Shown here piece by piece: positions 23,668 through 32,887 of a DNA stretch of 64,000 bases (positions are counted from its first letter, which is position 1; each line of letters starts with the position of its first letter). This stretch comes from TM7 phylum sp. oral taxon 348 (lineage in GTDB: Bacteria > Patescibacteriota > Saccharimonadia > Saccharimonadales > Saccharimonadaceae): NCBI GenBank assembly GCA_007845485.1, contig SDRW01000002.1, forward strand, positions 62,001 through 126,000, read 5' to 3'. Made by a program: the position numbers and the translations under genes. The notes beneath the pieces were generated by a model. That model was given only the letters and a program-made list of their open reading frames with translations, was not told the DNA's origin and searched no databases.

Positions 23668-26625
23668 TTATTGATCAGACGAAGTTTTTTGTTCTTTGGA
23701 TGAAGAAGATTCGGCTGTTGTATTTGGCTGATTTGGTTTACGCTTTCGGCGTCTGCGACGCTTTTTTGGCGCTGCCGTGTTGGGCTCTTTGACTAAATTA
23801 CTATCTTTTGTGTCTTGAGGTTGTTTATTTTTTATAGTCGTTTCTTGGGATTTATTTGAATTTGATATATTTTGTGATTCTACTGAATTTTTAGTATCAG
23901 CGGAAGTAGAATTAGCCTTAGCTATACTAGAATCAACTCCGCGGAGATTTAGGATAACCTCATCTTTCTTTTGGATTATTTGAACCCCGTCTTTATTTAC
24001 AGGTGGTTTTTTAGGGGGAGTTTTTATTTGGTGAATAGGATGTAGCTGGCCGTCATTTTTTATATCTGGTGCTTTTTTAGTATTATTAGATGCAGGACTT
24101 TCCTCGCGGACTATTCTTGGTTTGTTTGGTGTAGCTGTTGGTATAACAGGCATTTTTCTAGGATGAGTAGATTGCTGGGTCTTAGGTGATGGTGCTTTGG
24201 CGGGTTTTTTAAGAGTTTCTGGCGGTTGAATTATTTTATCTATAGCTTCTTCTACATCCTGACGATTACGTGCGTAAAATTGGCGTGAATTAGCTATAAT
24301 TGCCTCGGAATTATCAACTCCAGCTGGCGGCAGATTAAGAGTCGTAGCGCTAAATGCTGGTGCTTTTTCGCCTTTTATAACCATATTTATAATAAAATGG
24401 CGGTTATGCATTTGGAGCAGATCGCCAGGTTCAAACTGCGGTTCAAACTGCTGGGCCAAAATCTGTGCATCTTCTGCTGAGACACGAAATGAAATCATTG
24501 TACCAACATTTCCAAAAACAGCACCCCGCACAGTTTCGGTCATTTGTGATATATACTGATTTGCAACAGTTAAATTTAACCCATATTTGCGTGCTTCAGA
24601 TAAAATTGTTGCAAAGGAGTCTGTAGCAAAATTTTGGAATTCATCTACATACAAATAGAATGGACGACGATCTTTCACATCTGGTATATCTGATCGACTC
24701 ATGGCAGCTAGCTGAATCTTTGTAACCAAAAAACTTCCTAAAATACCAGCATTGTCTTCACCAATCAATCCCTTTGAAAGATTAACCACCAAAATTTTGC
24801 CTTCATCCATGATTTTACGAATATTAAATGTTGATTTAGGTTGACCTATGATATTGCGAATAACTGGATTGGCTGTAAAGGCACCAACTTTATTTAAGAC
24901 AGGGGCAATGGCTTCGTTGACTTGTTTATCCCCCCATTGTCCAAATTCTTGTTTCCAGAATTGTAAAACTACGGTATCTTTACAATATTCTAGGGTTTCT
25001 TTACGGAATTTTTTATCCGTCAGCATGCGCGCAATATCTAGCATAGTAGGTTCTGGTCTATCTAATAATGCTAGGATCGTGTAGCGTAAGATGTATTCTA
25101 GACGTGGACCCCAACTTTCGCCAAACATACGCTTTAGCACGCCAATAACCTCAGATGAGATGTTGCTCTTCATGTTCGGATCAGTTACTTCTAGAGGATT
25201 AAAACCAACTGGATAAGCTGTGTCGGCTGGATTAAAATAAACCACATCTTTAAGCCGGCTTGGTGGAATAAATTTCATATTGTTTATAGCGAAATCACCA
25301 TGTGGATCGATAATTGCATAGCCCTGATTATGGAAAATATCACTCAATGCAAACAACTCAAGTAAACCAGATTTACCAGCTCCAGTTTGACCTATAATAT
25401 AAACATGGCGTGAACGATCATATCGTAACATCCCAAATTGATGATTAATACCGCGAAAATTTGTGAGTCCAAAAGCGGAAATATTTTCATCGTTAGCCCG
25501 ATCCCCAGTAATGACTGGAAGTTTGGCTGGAGGCTCAGCTGTTTTAGTGCTTGCCCAGACTATGTTTGGAGTCTCCACATTTGTGTGTGGCAGATGGAAT
25601 ACAGAGGCAAGCTCTTCTATATTTAAGATAAATCCATCATCTGTAAATAAACGGCTGCGGTATGCATTAATTGATTCTTTGTCAAATGAAGAATTTGTTA
25701 CCGTAAATCCATTTAAATTTGTGCTATTAAATTGCTTAAAAGTTCCGACTATAGCTTGCATTCGCAGGCGGGCATTTGATTGGCTGTCGCCTAAATATGC
25801 TAGCCTAATTTTTATTTGATAACCTAATTTGGCTGCCTTCTTTTCTGCTTCGGCAATACGAGACTTATCGCGCTCAGATAATTCCTTTACAGAGCCACCC
25901 TCGCCTGGCTCTGGGACTTTCCATAATGCCTCAAAAATTGTAGCTAACCACTTAAAACCACCACCATCTAGCAAGCTAAAACCACCGCCATTTTTAACTT
26001 TTTCAATCCAGTTATAACTTTCTTTGTGCCAAGAATCGGCGACTGGACGTGTTAGGACCTGTACCCAGATTTCTTCATCGGTATCTTCTAACTTTGCCAA
26101 TGTTCCAGTTATTCCAGCTAACGGATCAACCTCAAAATTCTGAAATGTTTTAATGGGCAGATACTGACTGTCTGTCACGGTGATTTCTGCTGTATGGATA
26201 ACTTTGTGAGTACGCTCATTTGCTACGTAGTCTTCGCTTGCTTCATGGATTTGGACACTTGGATACTGGGCGTAAATTTGCCCCTCTACAAAGCTTTGCA
26301 AGGTTTTTGGCATCCAAACATAAAATCTGATTTGACCGCGTACAGATGCAATTTCGAAACTTAAATGTTCTTGTACACCGCCACTTTTGCGTAATTCATT
26401 TGAATCACGCAAAATACCATGGAGACTGGCAAATAACTGCTCGGCTGCTAATTCTGATTTGTCATTAGTTTTTGGTATTTCTAATACCAATAAAGTACTG
26501 TCAACTGAAAGGACTTCTTTTACGCGACGATTATTTTGCCATGTCATAAATCCTAAAATAATACAAACAGGCACCCAAACCCAGGGAGATAGCACTAATT
26601 GTATGAAATCAATAAAAAATGACAT
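23668..26625 (-). CDS. VirD4/TraG-like membrane ATPase with disordered tail
   Basis: A 985-residue protein. One N-terminal membrane span, a 350-residue domain, then a FtsK/TraD-type motor with Walker A GQTGAGKS, DPHGDF, and Walker B YLYVDEFQNF; the following motif TVANQYISQM fits type IV coupling ATPases. The last 230 residues are low-complexity, rich in Lys, Pro, Thr and Ser, ending with a basic KKRRRRRKRK cluster. Such proteins are common in CPR genomes and are thought to move DNA or protein across the membrane, perhaps with type IV pili or DNA uptake. No other secretion genes are adjacent. Confidence 0.82.
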   Translation of the reverse strand: MSFFIDFIQLVLSPWVWVPVCIILGFMTWQNNRRVKEVLSVDSTLLVLEIPKTNDKSELAAEQLFASLHGILRDSNELRKSGGVQEHLSFEIASVRGQIRFYVWMPKTLQSFVEGQIYAQYPSVQIHEASEDYVANERTHKVIHTAEITVTDSQYLPIKTFQNFEVDPLAGITGTLAKLEDTDEEIWVQVLTRPVADSWHKESYNWIEKVKNGGGFSLLDGGGFKWLATIFEALWKVPEPGEGGSVKELSERDKSRIAEAEKKAAKLGYQIKIRLAYLGDSQSNARLRMQAIVGTFKQFNSTNLNGFTVTNSSFDKESINAYRSRLFTDDGFILNIEELASVFHLPHTNVETPNIVWASTKTAEPPAKLPVITGDRANDENISAFGLTNFRGINHQFGMLRYDRSRHVYIIGQTGAGKSGLLELFALSDIFHNQGYAIIDPHGDFAINNMKFIPPSRLKDVVYFNPADTAYPVGFNPLEVTDPNMKSNISSEVIGVLKRMFGESWGPRLEYILRYTILALLDRPEPTMLDIARMLTDKKFRKETLEYCKDTVVLQFWKQEFGQWGDKQVNEAIAPVLNKVGAFTANPVIRNIIGQPKSTFNIRKIMDEGKILVVNLSKGLIGEDNAGILGSFLVTKIQLAAMSRSDIPDVKDRRPFYLYVDEFQNFATDSFATILSEARKYGLNLTVANQYISQMTETVRGAVFGNVGTMISFRVSAEDAQILAQQFEPQFEPGDLLQMHNRHFIINMVIKGEKAPAFSATTLNLPPAGVDNSEAIIANSRQFYARNRQDVEEAIDKIIQPPETLKKPAKAPSPKTQQSTHPRKMPVIPTATPNKPRIVREESPASNNTKKAPDIKNDGQLHPIHQIKTPPKKPPVNKDGVQIIQKKDEVILNLRGVDSSIAKANSTSADTKNSVESQNISNSNKSQETTIKNKQPQDTKDSNLVKEPNTAAPKKRRRRRKRKPNQPNTTAESSSSKEQKTSSDQ

Positions 26626-26680
26626 ACTACCCTTCTATAATATCACTTATAAATAGTCGCTAAAAGCTAATGCTAGACTA

Positions 26681-27739
26681 TTATTTTTTAACATCATCTA
26701 CGAGCGCATAAGTTGCTTTAGCAACACGCTTAAATTGGGGTTTACTTTGTAAATTTAGCAAAATTGTAGTTTCTTTAACTTGGCGACTTTCCAATACTCG
26801 TCTTACAATTTCTTCGCGATGCAATGGCTCACCAGCTTTTTCTAAAACCTCTTTAATTGCATCTGTAACTGTACCCTTACTGTAACCCCAAGAATCAAGT
26901 GCGTAAATTCCGCGCCCAATCAATATAAACCTCTTATCTTTAATAAGCTCATTATGAATTGCTTGCTTCGTTACGTCTTTGCGGTTAAAATCACTTTCTC
27001 TGATCGCCTCAGCTATTTCGCTGAAATGTAATGGTTTGCCAGATTCGCTTAAGATTACAAAAATTTTATCACGTATATTTTTTGGATTAACTGTTGGCCA
27101 TTTTGCTAGTCCCCAAACATCTTTTAAATGAGCCAAATGTTTAGAAATTTGGGCTAAAGCTTGTACGTGATTTGGATGTTCGTAGTTAAGTTTTTCGTGG
27201 AGCTCTTCAATAGTGAGAGGTTTTTTATTAGTTTTAATTGTTTTGATGATTTCTTCAATCTGTTTTTTAATTTTCTTTTCGTCGCCGTATTCAGCAATTG
27301 CTACGCCATTTTCGTAGTTATCAGTTTCATTAATAACAGTTAAATTTGGTGAAAGCTCGGCTATAAATGCGATATGTGCTCGTTCGCGAGAGTTGCTTTT
27401 TTTGCCTAATAGTTTATCGGTTAGTTCATGTAATTTTGCAACCCTACCCATATCGCTTAAAGTCCGTATAATAACTTTTTCACAAGATGTTATATCAGGC
27501 AATTCACCGCGCTCGGCTACCATTTTGATGCGTATTAAAATAGCCTTTTCTAGCTGTCGTACGCGCTCGCGAGTAATACCCAGTAACTCCCCTATTTGTT
27601 CAAGAGTTTCTTTACGCTCGTATAGCCCAAAGCGGCGTTTAATAATTTCGCGCTCGCGCTCTTGGTCTATCGATTCAATAATTGCTTTAACAGAAGCTTT
27701 TATATCAATTATTTGTTCTTTTTTTGGAGCTTCGCTCAT
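26681..27739 (-). CDS. Sigma-70 region 4 protein fused to HARE-HTH domains
   Basis: A 352-residue regulator. Residues about 25-75 match sigma-70 region 4 (RFGLYERKETLEQIGELLGITRERVRQLEK). After a helical linker there are probably HARE-HTH winged helices (about 155-215, 220-285 and 288-345; for example KPLHFSEIAEAI and EPLHREEIVRRV), the fold of the RNA polymerase delta subunit. Sigma region 2 is missing, so it cannot act as a full sigma factor. It may bind polymerase near -35 elements. AGAGAGGA precedes the ATG, and a perfect promoter lies upstream. Confidence 0.75.
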   Translation of the reverse strand: MSEAPKKEQIIDIKASVKAIIESIDQEREREIIKRRFGLYERKETLEQIGELLGITRERVRQLEKAILIRIKMVAERGELPDITSCEKVIIRTLSDMGRVAKLHELTDKLLGKKSNSRERAHIAFIAELSPNLTVINETDNYENGVAIAEYGDEKKIKKQIEEIIKTIKTNKKPLTIEELHEKLNYEHPNHVQALAQISKHLAHLKDVWGLAKWPTVNPKNIRDKIFVILSESGKPLHFSEIAEAIRESDFNRKDVTKQAIHNELIKDKRFILIGRGIYALDSWGYSKGTVTDAIKEVLEKAGEPLHREEIVRRVLESRQVKETTILLNLQSKPQFKRVAKATYALVDDVKK

Positions 27740-27811
27740 GAGTGTCCTCTCTGCCTAACACAGATTAAAATGTTAAAAATGTCACTTATCCTGATATATT
27801 TTAATTACGCA

Positions 27812-27840
27812 ATTATACAATATAGTATACTCTATGTCAA
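27812..27840 (-). promoter_or_regulatory. Consensus promoter of the sigma-4/HARE gene
   Basis: TTGACA (27840-27835), a 17-nt spacer and TATAAT (27817-27812) on the minus strand. The transcript would have a leader of about 65 nt with a normal Shine-Dalgarno site. Confidence 0.8.
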
Positions 27841-27996
27841 ACATATATCATAATTTATATTATTATAGCATGTTTTTTACGATTTTTGTAAACAATGTTA
27901 TAAGACTTTTTATAAATTAATATTATATGCTTATGCTTGTATATTTTTATCTTTAGTGTATAAATATATAACTATTTTAAGGCAATTTTAAGACTT

Positions 27997-30300
27997 TTAT
28001 TTCGTTTTTTTAGCGCGGCCTCTTCTCTTTGGTGTTGGAGCTTCCGCTAACATCTCATCAGCCTTTATACGGTCGATTTTTTTAGGATCGATATCTTTAG
28101 GAATTTTTACATTTTTAGTGCCGTTTGTGATATATGGCCCATACCGCCCATTCAAGACTTTAATGCCATCGCCCAAATCAGCAATATTTTTAGCCTTTTC
28201 AGCTTCTAGTTTGTTAGTGTAGAGTTCACGGGCTTTTTCAAGCGTTATTGTGTGGGGGTCTTCGGGTTTGATACTAACAAATAGTTTACCAATTTGGATG
28301 TATGGGCCAAATCTACCGATATTGGCTTTAATATCTTGTCCGTCTTCGGTTTGACCAACTAGCCTTGGTAATTCAAACATTTTAAGGGCTTGCTCAAGAG
28401 TTACTGTTTCGATTTTTGCGTTTTTTGGCATAGGTGCAAAAATAGGCTTGTCGTTTGAGTCGGTAGAGCCGAGTTGAAGCATTGGTCCGAATCGTCCAAA
28501 CCGTGCTAGAATTGGCTTGCCAGATTTAGGATCAATACCAACTTCACGCTGTGCTCCAACTTTTGTGCGATCAATATTGCTAGATTGTTCAATTAATTTA
28601 TGAAATGGCGTATAAAAATTACGCAGCATAGCATTACGAGCTAGCTTATCGCTTGCGATTGCATCAAACTCTTCCTCTACGTTGGCAGTAAAATCATAAT
28701 CTACAATTTGCGAAAAGTGTTCGGTCAGAAAATCAGCGATTAACTCGCCACTAGGTGTAGGAACAAGCTTGCCTTTATCTGCGCCAGTTTTTTCTTGGAC
28801 TATATTTTTAGAGATTTTATCATTTTCTAATGAAAGTACGATTGCGTCCCTTTCGATACCTTCACTCTCACCTTTTTTGACATATCCACGAGTTTGTACT
28901 GTATCTATAATTGTGGCATAGGTTGATGGTCTTCCGATACCTAAATCTTCGAGTTTTTTAACAAGCGAGCCTTCGGTGTAACGTGCTGGCGGTCTATCAA
29001 AAGTTTGCTTGGCAGTTGCTTGATTAAGGTTTAGTTCGTCGCCAGATTTTATATTAGGTAGGATTTCGCTATCTTTTTGATTATTATAAACCCTCAAGAA
29101 TCCGTCAAATAGAATCACTTCACCTTTGGCTTCAAAATGAAAGTTACTTTTATCAGATACTTGTATAGTTACTATGGTTTTTTCCAACTCGGCAGGAGCC
29201 ATTTGGCTTGCTATCGTTCGTTTACGTATGAGGTCATATAATTTTTGATCGTAATCGTTTGAGGAACCTTTTACTTCATTAATATTAGTTGGTCGGATAG
29301 CTTCATGTGCCTCTTGCGCGTTACTTGATTTGGTCTTAAATTTACGGATTTTAGAATATTTTTCGCCAAACTCTGACTTAATGAAGTTTGCCGTTGCTGC
29401 TATAGCTTGGTCGCTTAAATTAACGCTATCAGTTCGCATGTAGGTAATTTTTCCAGCTTGGTAGAGTTTTTGTGCGGCTGCCATCGTTGCCTTGCTACCA
29501 AAACCTAATTTTGCATTTGCTTCTTGCTGTAAAGTACTGGTTGTAAATGGTGCAGCTGGATTTCGTTTGCCTGGCGTGGTTTTGATATCGCTTACAGTGA
29601 ATTTTGCGCCGATCAAGCTCTCTAGAAATCCGTTGGCTTCTTCTTCTGTGTCGAAACGGTTTGGAAGCTCTGCTTTAATTTCATTTTCATTATGTGTAAA
29701 TATTGCAGTAACTTTAAATTTACTTTTGCCATTAAAATCTGCAATCTCACGTTCACGTTCAACTAAAAGCCGCACAGCTGGGCTTTGCACACGCCCTGCA
29801 CTTTTTCCGCCTGGGACTTTTTGCCAAACTACAGGGCTTAGTTCAAAGCCAACTAGCCTATCTAAAATTTGGCGCGCTTGCTGGGCTTTTACTAAATTCA
29901 TATCTATATGATGAGCATTTTTAATTGCTTCTTCTACTGCTTGTTTTGAGATTTCATGATAAGTTATGCGTTTAGTCTCAGCGGGGTTTAGTTTTAAAAC
30001 TTCACATAAATGCCAGGAAATAGCTTCGCCTTCGCGATCTGGGTCGGTTGCTAGATAGATTGTTTTTGCGGACTTGGCGGCTTTTTTTAATTCAGCGACA
30101 ACCTTCTTTTTTTCTGGATCTACTTCGTAATGGGTTTTAAAGTCATTATTAACATCAATTGGCGGAGTGCCATCTTTAGTTTTTTTAACTATAGAACGAA
30201 TATGTCCTACGCTAGATAGAACGGTGAAATCTTTTCCAAGATACTTTTCAATAGTCTTTGCTTTTGCCGGACTTTCTACAATTACTAGATTTTTTACCAT
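27997..30300 (-). CDS. topA: DNA topoisomerase I
   Basis: A 767-residue type IA topoisomerase that relaxes negative supercoils. The Toprim domain starts VESPAKAKTIEKYLG and has DPDREGEAISWHL; the active-site Tyr is in ITYMRTDSVNLS; the PARYTEGSLVKKLE and GIGRPSTYATI motifs follow. The C-terminal part has about three repeats of a G-R-F/Y-G-P motif (FGRFGPMLQLG, IGRFGPYIQIG, NGRYGPYIT) in place of Cys zinc ribbons, followed by a short Arg/Lys tail. -10-like TACAGT lies 8 nt before the ATG. Confidence 0.96.
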   Translation of the reverse strand: MVKNLVIVESPAKAKTIEKYLGKDFTVLSSVGHIRSIVKKTKDGTPPIDVNNDFKTHYEVDPEKKKVVAELKKAAKSAKTIYLATDPDREGEAISWHLCEVLKLNPAETKRITYHEISKQAVEEAIKNAHHIDMNLVKAQQARQILDRLVGFELSPVVWQKVPGGKSAGRVQSPAVRLLVEREREIADFNGKSKFKVTAIFTHNENEIKAELPNRFDTEEEANGFLESLIGAKFTVSDIKTTPGKRNPAAPFTTSTLQQEANAKLGFGSKATMAAAQKLYQAGKITYMRTDSVNLSDQAIAATANFIKSEFGEKYSKIRKFKTKSSNAQEAHEAIRPTNINEVKGSSNDYDQKLYDLIRKRTIASQMAPAELEKTIVTIQVSDKSNFHFEAKGEVILFDGFLRVYNNQKDSEILPNIKSGDELNLNQATAKQTFDRPPARYTEGSLVKKLEDLGIGRPSTYATIIDTVQTRGYVKKGESEGIERDAIVLSLENDKISKNIVQEKTGADKGKLVPTPSGELIADFLTEHFSQIVDYDFTANVEEEFDAIASDKLARNAMLRNFYTPFHKLIEQSSNIDRTKVGAQREVGIDPKSGKPILARFGRFGPMLQLGSTDSNDKPIFAPMPKNAKIETVTLEQALKMFELPRLVGQTEDGQDIKANIGRFGPYIQIGKLFVSIKPEDPHTITLEKARELYTNKLEAEKAKNIADLGDGIKVLNGRYGPYITNGTKNVKIPKDIDPKKIDRIKADEMLAEAPTPKRRGRAKKTK

Positions 30301-30381
30301 ATACTATTTTACTGTACTTAAAAAATAAATAAGTTACAAGTATGTAAAATATCATAGATTGAATTAATTGGCAAGATAAAA

Positions 30382-30400
30382 GCCCCGCATAAAACGGGGC
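30382..30400 (-). terminator. Terminator of the small membrane-protein transcript
   Basis: GCCCCG (30382-30387) and CGGGGC (30395-30400) form a stem followed, on the minus strand, by TTTTAT. Confidence 0.65.
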
Positions 30401-30437
30401 CTTAAGTGGAGCCTTAGCTGAATAACAGCTTTAATCT

Positions 30438-30530
30438 CTACTTAATGTCATTTACATTAATAAATGACAGCATTGTTATTGATGCAAAAATCACAAGAGT
30501 AGCAAGGATAATTGCAATATCGCTAAGCAT
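30438..30530 (-). CDS. 30-residue single-span membrane peptide
   Basis: A small frame (MLSDIAIILATLVIFASITM then LSFINVNDIK) that is almost entirely one membrane span with a short polar tail. AAAAGGAGGTG precedes the ATG by about 11 nt. The leader before it resembles that of the next small gene upstream (TCTACTTA...AGGTG), and a terminator follows. It could be a small transport subunit, a type I toxin-like peptide, or a membrane regulator. I recognise no homologue. Confidence 0.6.
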   Translation of the reverse strand: MLSDIAIILATLVIFASITMLSFINVNDIK

Positions 30531-30590
30531 TATGGCATTCACCTCCTTTTACTAAGTAGAAGTATCAAGTTTTGTGAGAATTTAAAATTC

Positions 30591-30713
30591 TCAGTAACTA
30601 TCATCATCGTCGTCGTTAGAGAAGAATCGATCGGCATACATTATATACCAGTAACTACCCAATACAATTAAGATAAAGATGATACAGCAAAATAGGTCTA
30701 TCAATTTATCCAA
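30591..30713 (-). CDS. 40-residue membrane peptide with acidic tail
   Basis: Starting at a TTG, the frame encodes one membrane span (about residues 5-25: IDLFCCIIFILIVLGSYWYI) and an acidic C-terminus containing DDDDD. AGCAGGTG lies 9 nt before the start. It is followed by the 30-residue gene on the same strand; both appear to form one transcript. The two are flanked by a 12-bp inverted repeat AATCTCTACTTA (30433-30444) and TAAGTAGAGATT (30735-30746). Function unknown. Confidence 0.55.
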   Translation of the reverse strand: MDKLIDLFCCIIFILIVLGSYWYIMYADRFFSNDDDDDSY

Positions 30714-30746
30714 AAGTTTTCACCTGCTTTCTAATAAGTAGAGATT

Positions 30747-30847
30747 TATAGATGTTAAAGTGTCTTAGGCTCGACACTTGCATGCGGATTACAGATTATA
30801 TTATCTGTATCACACAACGTATTATATACTAGTACATAGTAAATAAT
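30747..30847. promoter_or_regulatory. Divergent promoter region with hairpins
   Basis: AAGTGTC/GACACTT and ACAGAT/ATCTGT form small stems. On the minus strand TTGACA near 30858 and TAGTAT 17 nt on could drive the small membrane genes. On the plus strand TATACT-like boxes near 30822 could drive the membrane gene at 30848. Confidence 0.35.
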
Positions 30848-31552
30848 ATGTCAAATAATCTAGTAAGATCGATTGGCAAATTATGGGGCGTGATTTATAA
30901 TTTGTATATGAAAAAAGAGCTAGTTTTGCGGTTTTATAAACGCAATCAATTGCAGGTGCTTTGCGCTCTTTATATAATGAGTTTGTTTTGCGGCGTGGCG
31001 CTATCTATGTTGCTTTCCGATGACCCCCGATGGACAGGCTGGAGCTTAAGCCGTTTGGGTGAGGCTAGTGTTAATAGAATTTCAGCGATATTTTTTAATT
31101 CAGGAGTTTTTATGGCTGGATTAATACTAATGGCTATAGGTGCTACAGTAAGGCATAATTGCCTGCAGATTAATCAATGCTCTGCCGCTAAAATAGCAAC
31201 CACTCTGATGGTTATATTGATGCCTATTTGTATGTTTGGAGTGGCGCTTTGCCCTAATGATACTATGCATGGGGCTCATTTTGTATTTTCGCGTGGTATA
31301 GTTTTTGGAATGGTAATATTGATGGTACTTTTCCCGCTTAGTCTTCAACATATAAATCGGCGTGAACGGGTGATATCTTTTAGTTTCCCAATTTTTGCTA
31401 CGATTTTGGCGGCGCAAGGTTATATTTTAAAGAATTCTTGGTTTGTTATTATAGAAATCATACTTGGATTTGCGGCAACGGCATGGTTATTTGTTATGTG
31501 CCGACATTTCGATATGCAATTGCGCAATCACAAGTTACGAGTTAAGAAGTAG
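30848..31552 (+). CDS. Six-span membrane protein, DUF998-like
   Basis: A 234-residue integral membrane protein with about six predicted spans, first near residues 39-57 and last near 202-220. The loop CPNDTMHGAHFVFSR resembles the FPND...H motif of DUF998 proteins, whose function is unknown. The start is uncertain: ATG 30848 has no clear ribosome site and an internal ATG at 30908 (MKKELVLRFY) is also plausible. It runs divergently from the two tiny membrane-protein genes. Confidence 0.6.
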   Translation: MSNNLVRSIGKLWGVIYNLYMKKELVLRFYKRNQLQVLCALYIMSLFCGVALSMLLSDDPRWTGWSLSRLGEASVNRISAIFFNSGVFMAGLILMAIGATVRHNCLQINQCSAAKIATTLMVILMPICMFGVALCPNDTMHGAHFVFSRGIVFGMVILMVLFPLSLQHINRRERVISFSFPIFATILAAQGYILKNSWFVIIEIILGFAATAWLFVMCRHFDMQLRNHKLRVKK

Positions 31553-31562
31553 CTGTTATATT

Positions 31563-32432
31563 TTAACGCAAGCACCATTTGTTAGCGCCAAGAGGTTTAA
31601 TTATACCGTTAATTTCTAGCATAGTAAGAGCTGTATTAAAATCACTAATTTCAGCCTTTGCTTGCTTTTGCAGTTCATCTCCATCGCGCACCCCTTGGTT
31701 TAATAATTCGATTATTGCATTCTCTAGTGGAGTATCACCTACTGGTAGAGATATTTGTGAGGGGTTTTGATTTTCTTGATTTTGCAGATTTATAACCTCA
31801 AGAATATCTTCTACCGACGTAGCGGGAATAGCACCCTGTTTTAGTAACGCATTACAACCAGCACTGAGTGGACTGGTTATATTTCCAGGCACAGCAAACA
31901 CATCCTTACCCTGATTTAGTGCATGAGTTGCCGTATTAAGGGTGCCACTTCGGCTGGCTGCTTCTATAATAATTACAGCATCTGCTAAGCCGCTTATAAT
32001 TCTATTACGCTTTAAAAAATTAAAAGGCAGAGGCTCTATTCCTTCTTGAAACTCAGATATAATGCTACCGCCTTTATCTATAATGTCCTCGCCTAATTTT
32101 CGGTTTGTGCTTGGGTAGATTTTATGTAAACCATTACCGAGAACTGCTATAGTTGTACCACCTGCATCTAGGCATGCTCTATGACCAATGGCATCTATTC
32201 CTAAAGCTAAACCGCTTATGATTATTACTCCCCGTTTGGCTAAATCATAAGCAAATTTATAAGCCACCTCCTTACCATAGGCTGTAGGTTTTCGTGTTCC
32301 GACAATCGCTATCGTGGGTTGACGTTTTGGTGGTAATGTTCCAATATAATATAGCTTTTCTGGAGGTTTATTAACAGAGGTCAAAATGTTTATGTATTTA
32401 TTATCATCTGTTGATATACTATTGATTTTCAT
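31563..32432 (-). CDS. dprA: DNA processing protein DprA
   Basis: A 289-residue protein that binds incoming single-stranded DNA and loads RecA during natural transformation. The Rossmann-like core has IVGTRKPTAYG, SGLALGIDAIGHRACL, IAVLGNGL, YPSTNRKL, FLKRNRIISGLAD and SGTLNTATHALNQGKDVFAVPG. A C-terminal winged helix of about 60 residues follows. There is no N-terminal SAM domain. Saccharibacteria are known to be competent, which fits. Confidence 0.94.
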   Translation of the reverse strand: MKINSISTDDNKYINILTSVNKPPEKLYYIGTLPPKRQPTIAIVGTRKPTAYGKEVAYKFAYDLAKRGVIIISGLALGIDAIGHRACLDAGGTTIAVLGNGLHKIYPSTNRKLGEDIIDKGGSIISEFQEGIEPLPFNFLKRNRIISGLADAVIIIEAASRSGTLNTATHALNQGKDVFAVPGNITSPLSAGCNALLKQGAIPATSVEDILEVINLQNQENQNPSQISLPVGDTPLENAIIELLNQGVRDGDELQKQAKAEISDFNTALTMLEINGIIKPLGANKWCLR

Positions 32433-32451
32433 AGGAAATATTTAAAAAGTG

Positions 32452-32480
32452 TTGACAATATACAATATAAATGCTATATT
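32452..32480 (+). promoter_or_regulatory. Strong promoter of a probable ncRNA
   Basis: TTGACA (32452-32457), 17 nt and TATATT (32475-32480). No protein gene of any size with a ribosome site follows on this strand before a terminator. Confidence 0.75.
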
Positions 32481-32487
32481 TGTAAGT

Positions 32488-32820
32488 AATTGGCGAAAGC
32501 AAGTAGTCAAACGCACCTTCATACCCCCTATTTTAACAGTGATATGCATTTGATTGCAAATCACTCTTTTTGTTAGGTTGTGTGCAATGTGTCCAAAGTA
32601 ATCTACCCTCCGCTTTCGGACATTAAGTGCATTGCATGCATACTAACCCCTTTAACTAACCATTTAAGAGCTTAGTTAGCGAGTACTCAAATATCGGTCT
32701 TTATGACCGGGCGCGCACCTTTGTGGAGTTTTGGTCGCAGCGCTTCGCTTATTTACTCCGCGGGTGGGTTGAAGGGTAAAACGGCGCTAGGTGATGCCCA
32801 CCCTTACCTAGCGCTTTTTT
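32488..32820 (+). ncRNA. Probable structured non-coding RNA, about 330 nt
   Basis: Bounded by a strong promoter and the terminator GCGCTAGGT (32784-32792)/ACCTAGCGC (32806-32814) plus six T. Helices visible inside include GTGAT...ATCAC (with a T run that may end a short 90-nt form), GCAATG...CATTGC enclosing TGTCC...GGACA, TAACTAA...TTAGTTA, CGGTC...GACCG and GGAGT...ACTCC. GGGTGGG (32762-32768) can pair with CCCACCC (32797-32803) inside the terminator loop, giving a pseudoknot or a competing fold. I see no tmRNA, RNase P or SRP signature. It could be a divergent housekeeping RNA or new. Confidence 0.55.
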
Positions 32821-32858
32821 ATTTGCATAAAGCGTTAAACTTAAAAATAAAAGGAAAA

Positions 32859-32881
32859 CCCCGCTGTATTTTACAGCGGGG
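32859..32881 (-). terminator. Terminator of the minus-strand gene at 32888
   Basis: CCCCGCTGTA and TACAGCGGGG pair perfectly (10 bp) and are followed on the minus strand by TTTTCCTTTTA. Confidence 0.85.
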
Positions 32882-32887
32882 CATGTG

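Larger units (their letters stand above)
30433..30746. repeat. Inverted repeat enclosing the two small membrane-protein genes
   Basis: AATCTCTACTTA at 30433-30444 and its exact complement at 30735-30746. A third partial copy, TAAGTAGA, is at 30553-30560 between the two genes. Copies two and three precede the ribosome sites of the small genes. Confidence 0.55.

Noticed and set aside
32488-32820. tmRNA, RNase P RNA or SRP RNA
   Set aside because: The conserved core sequences of these RNAs were looked for and not seen; kept only as an unclassified ncRNA.
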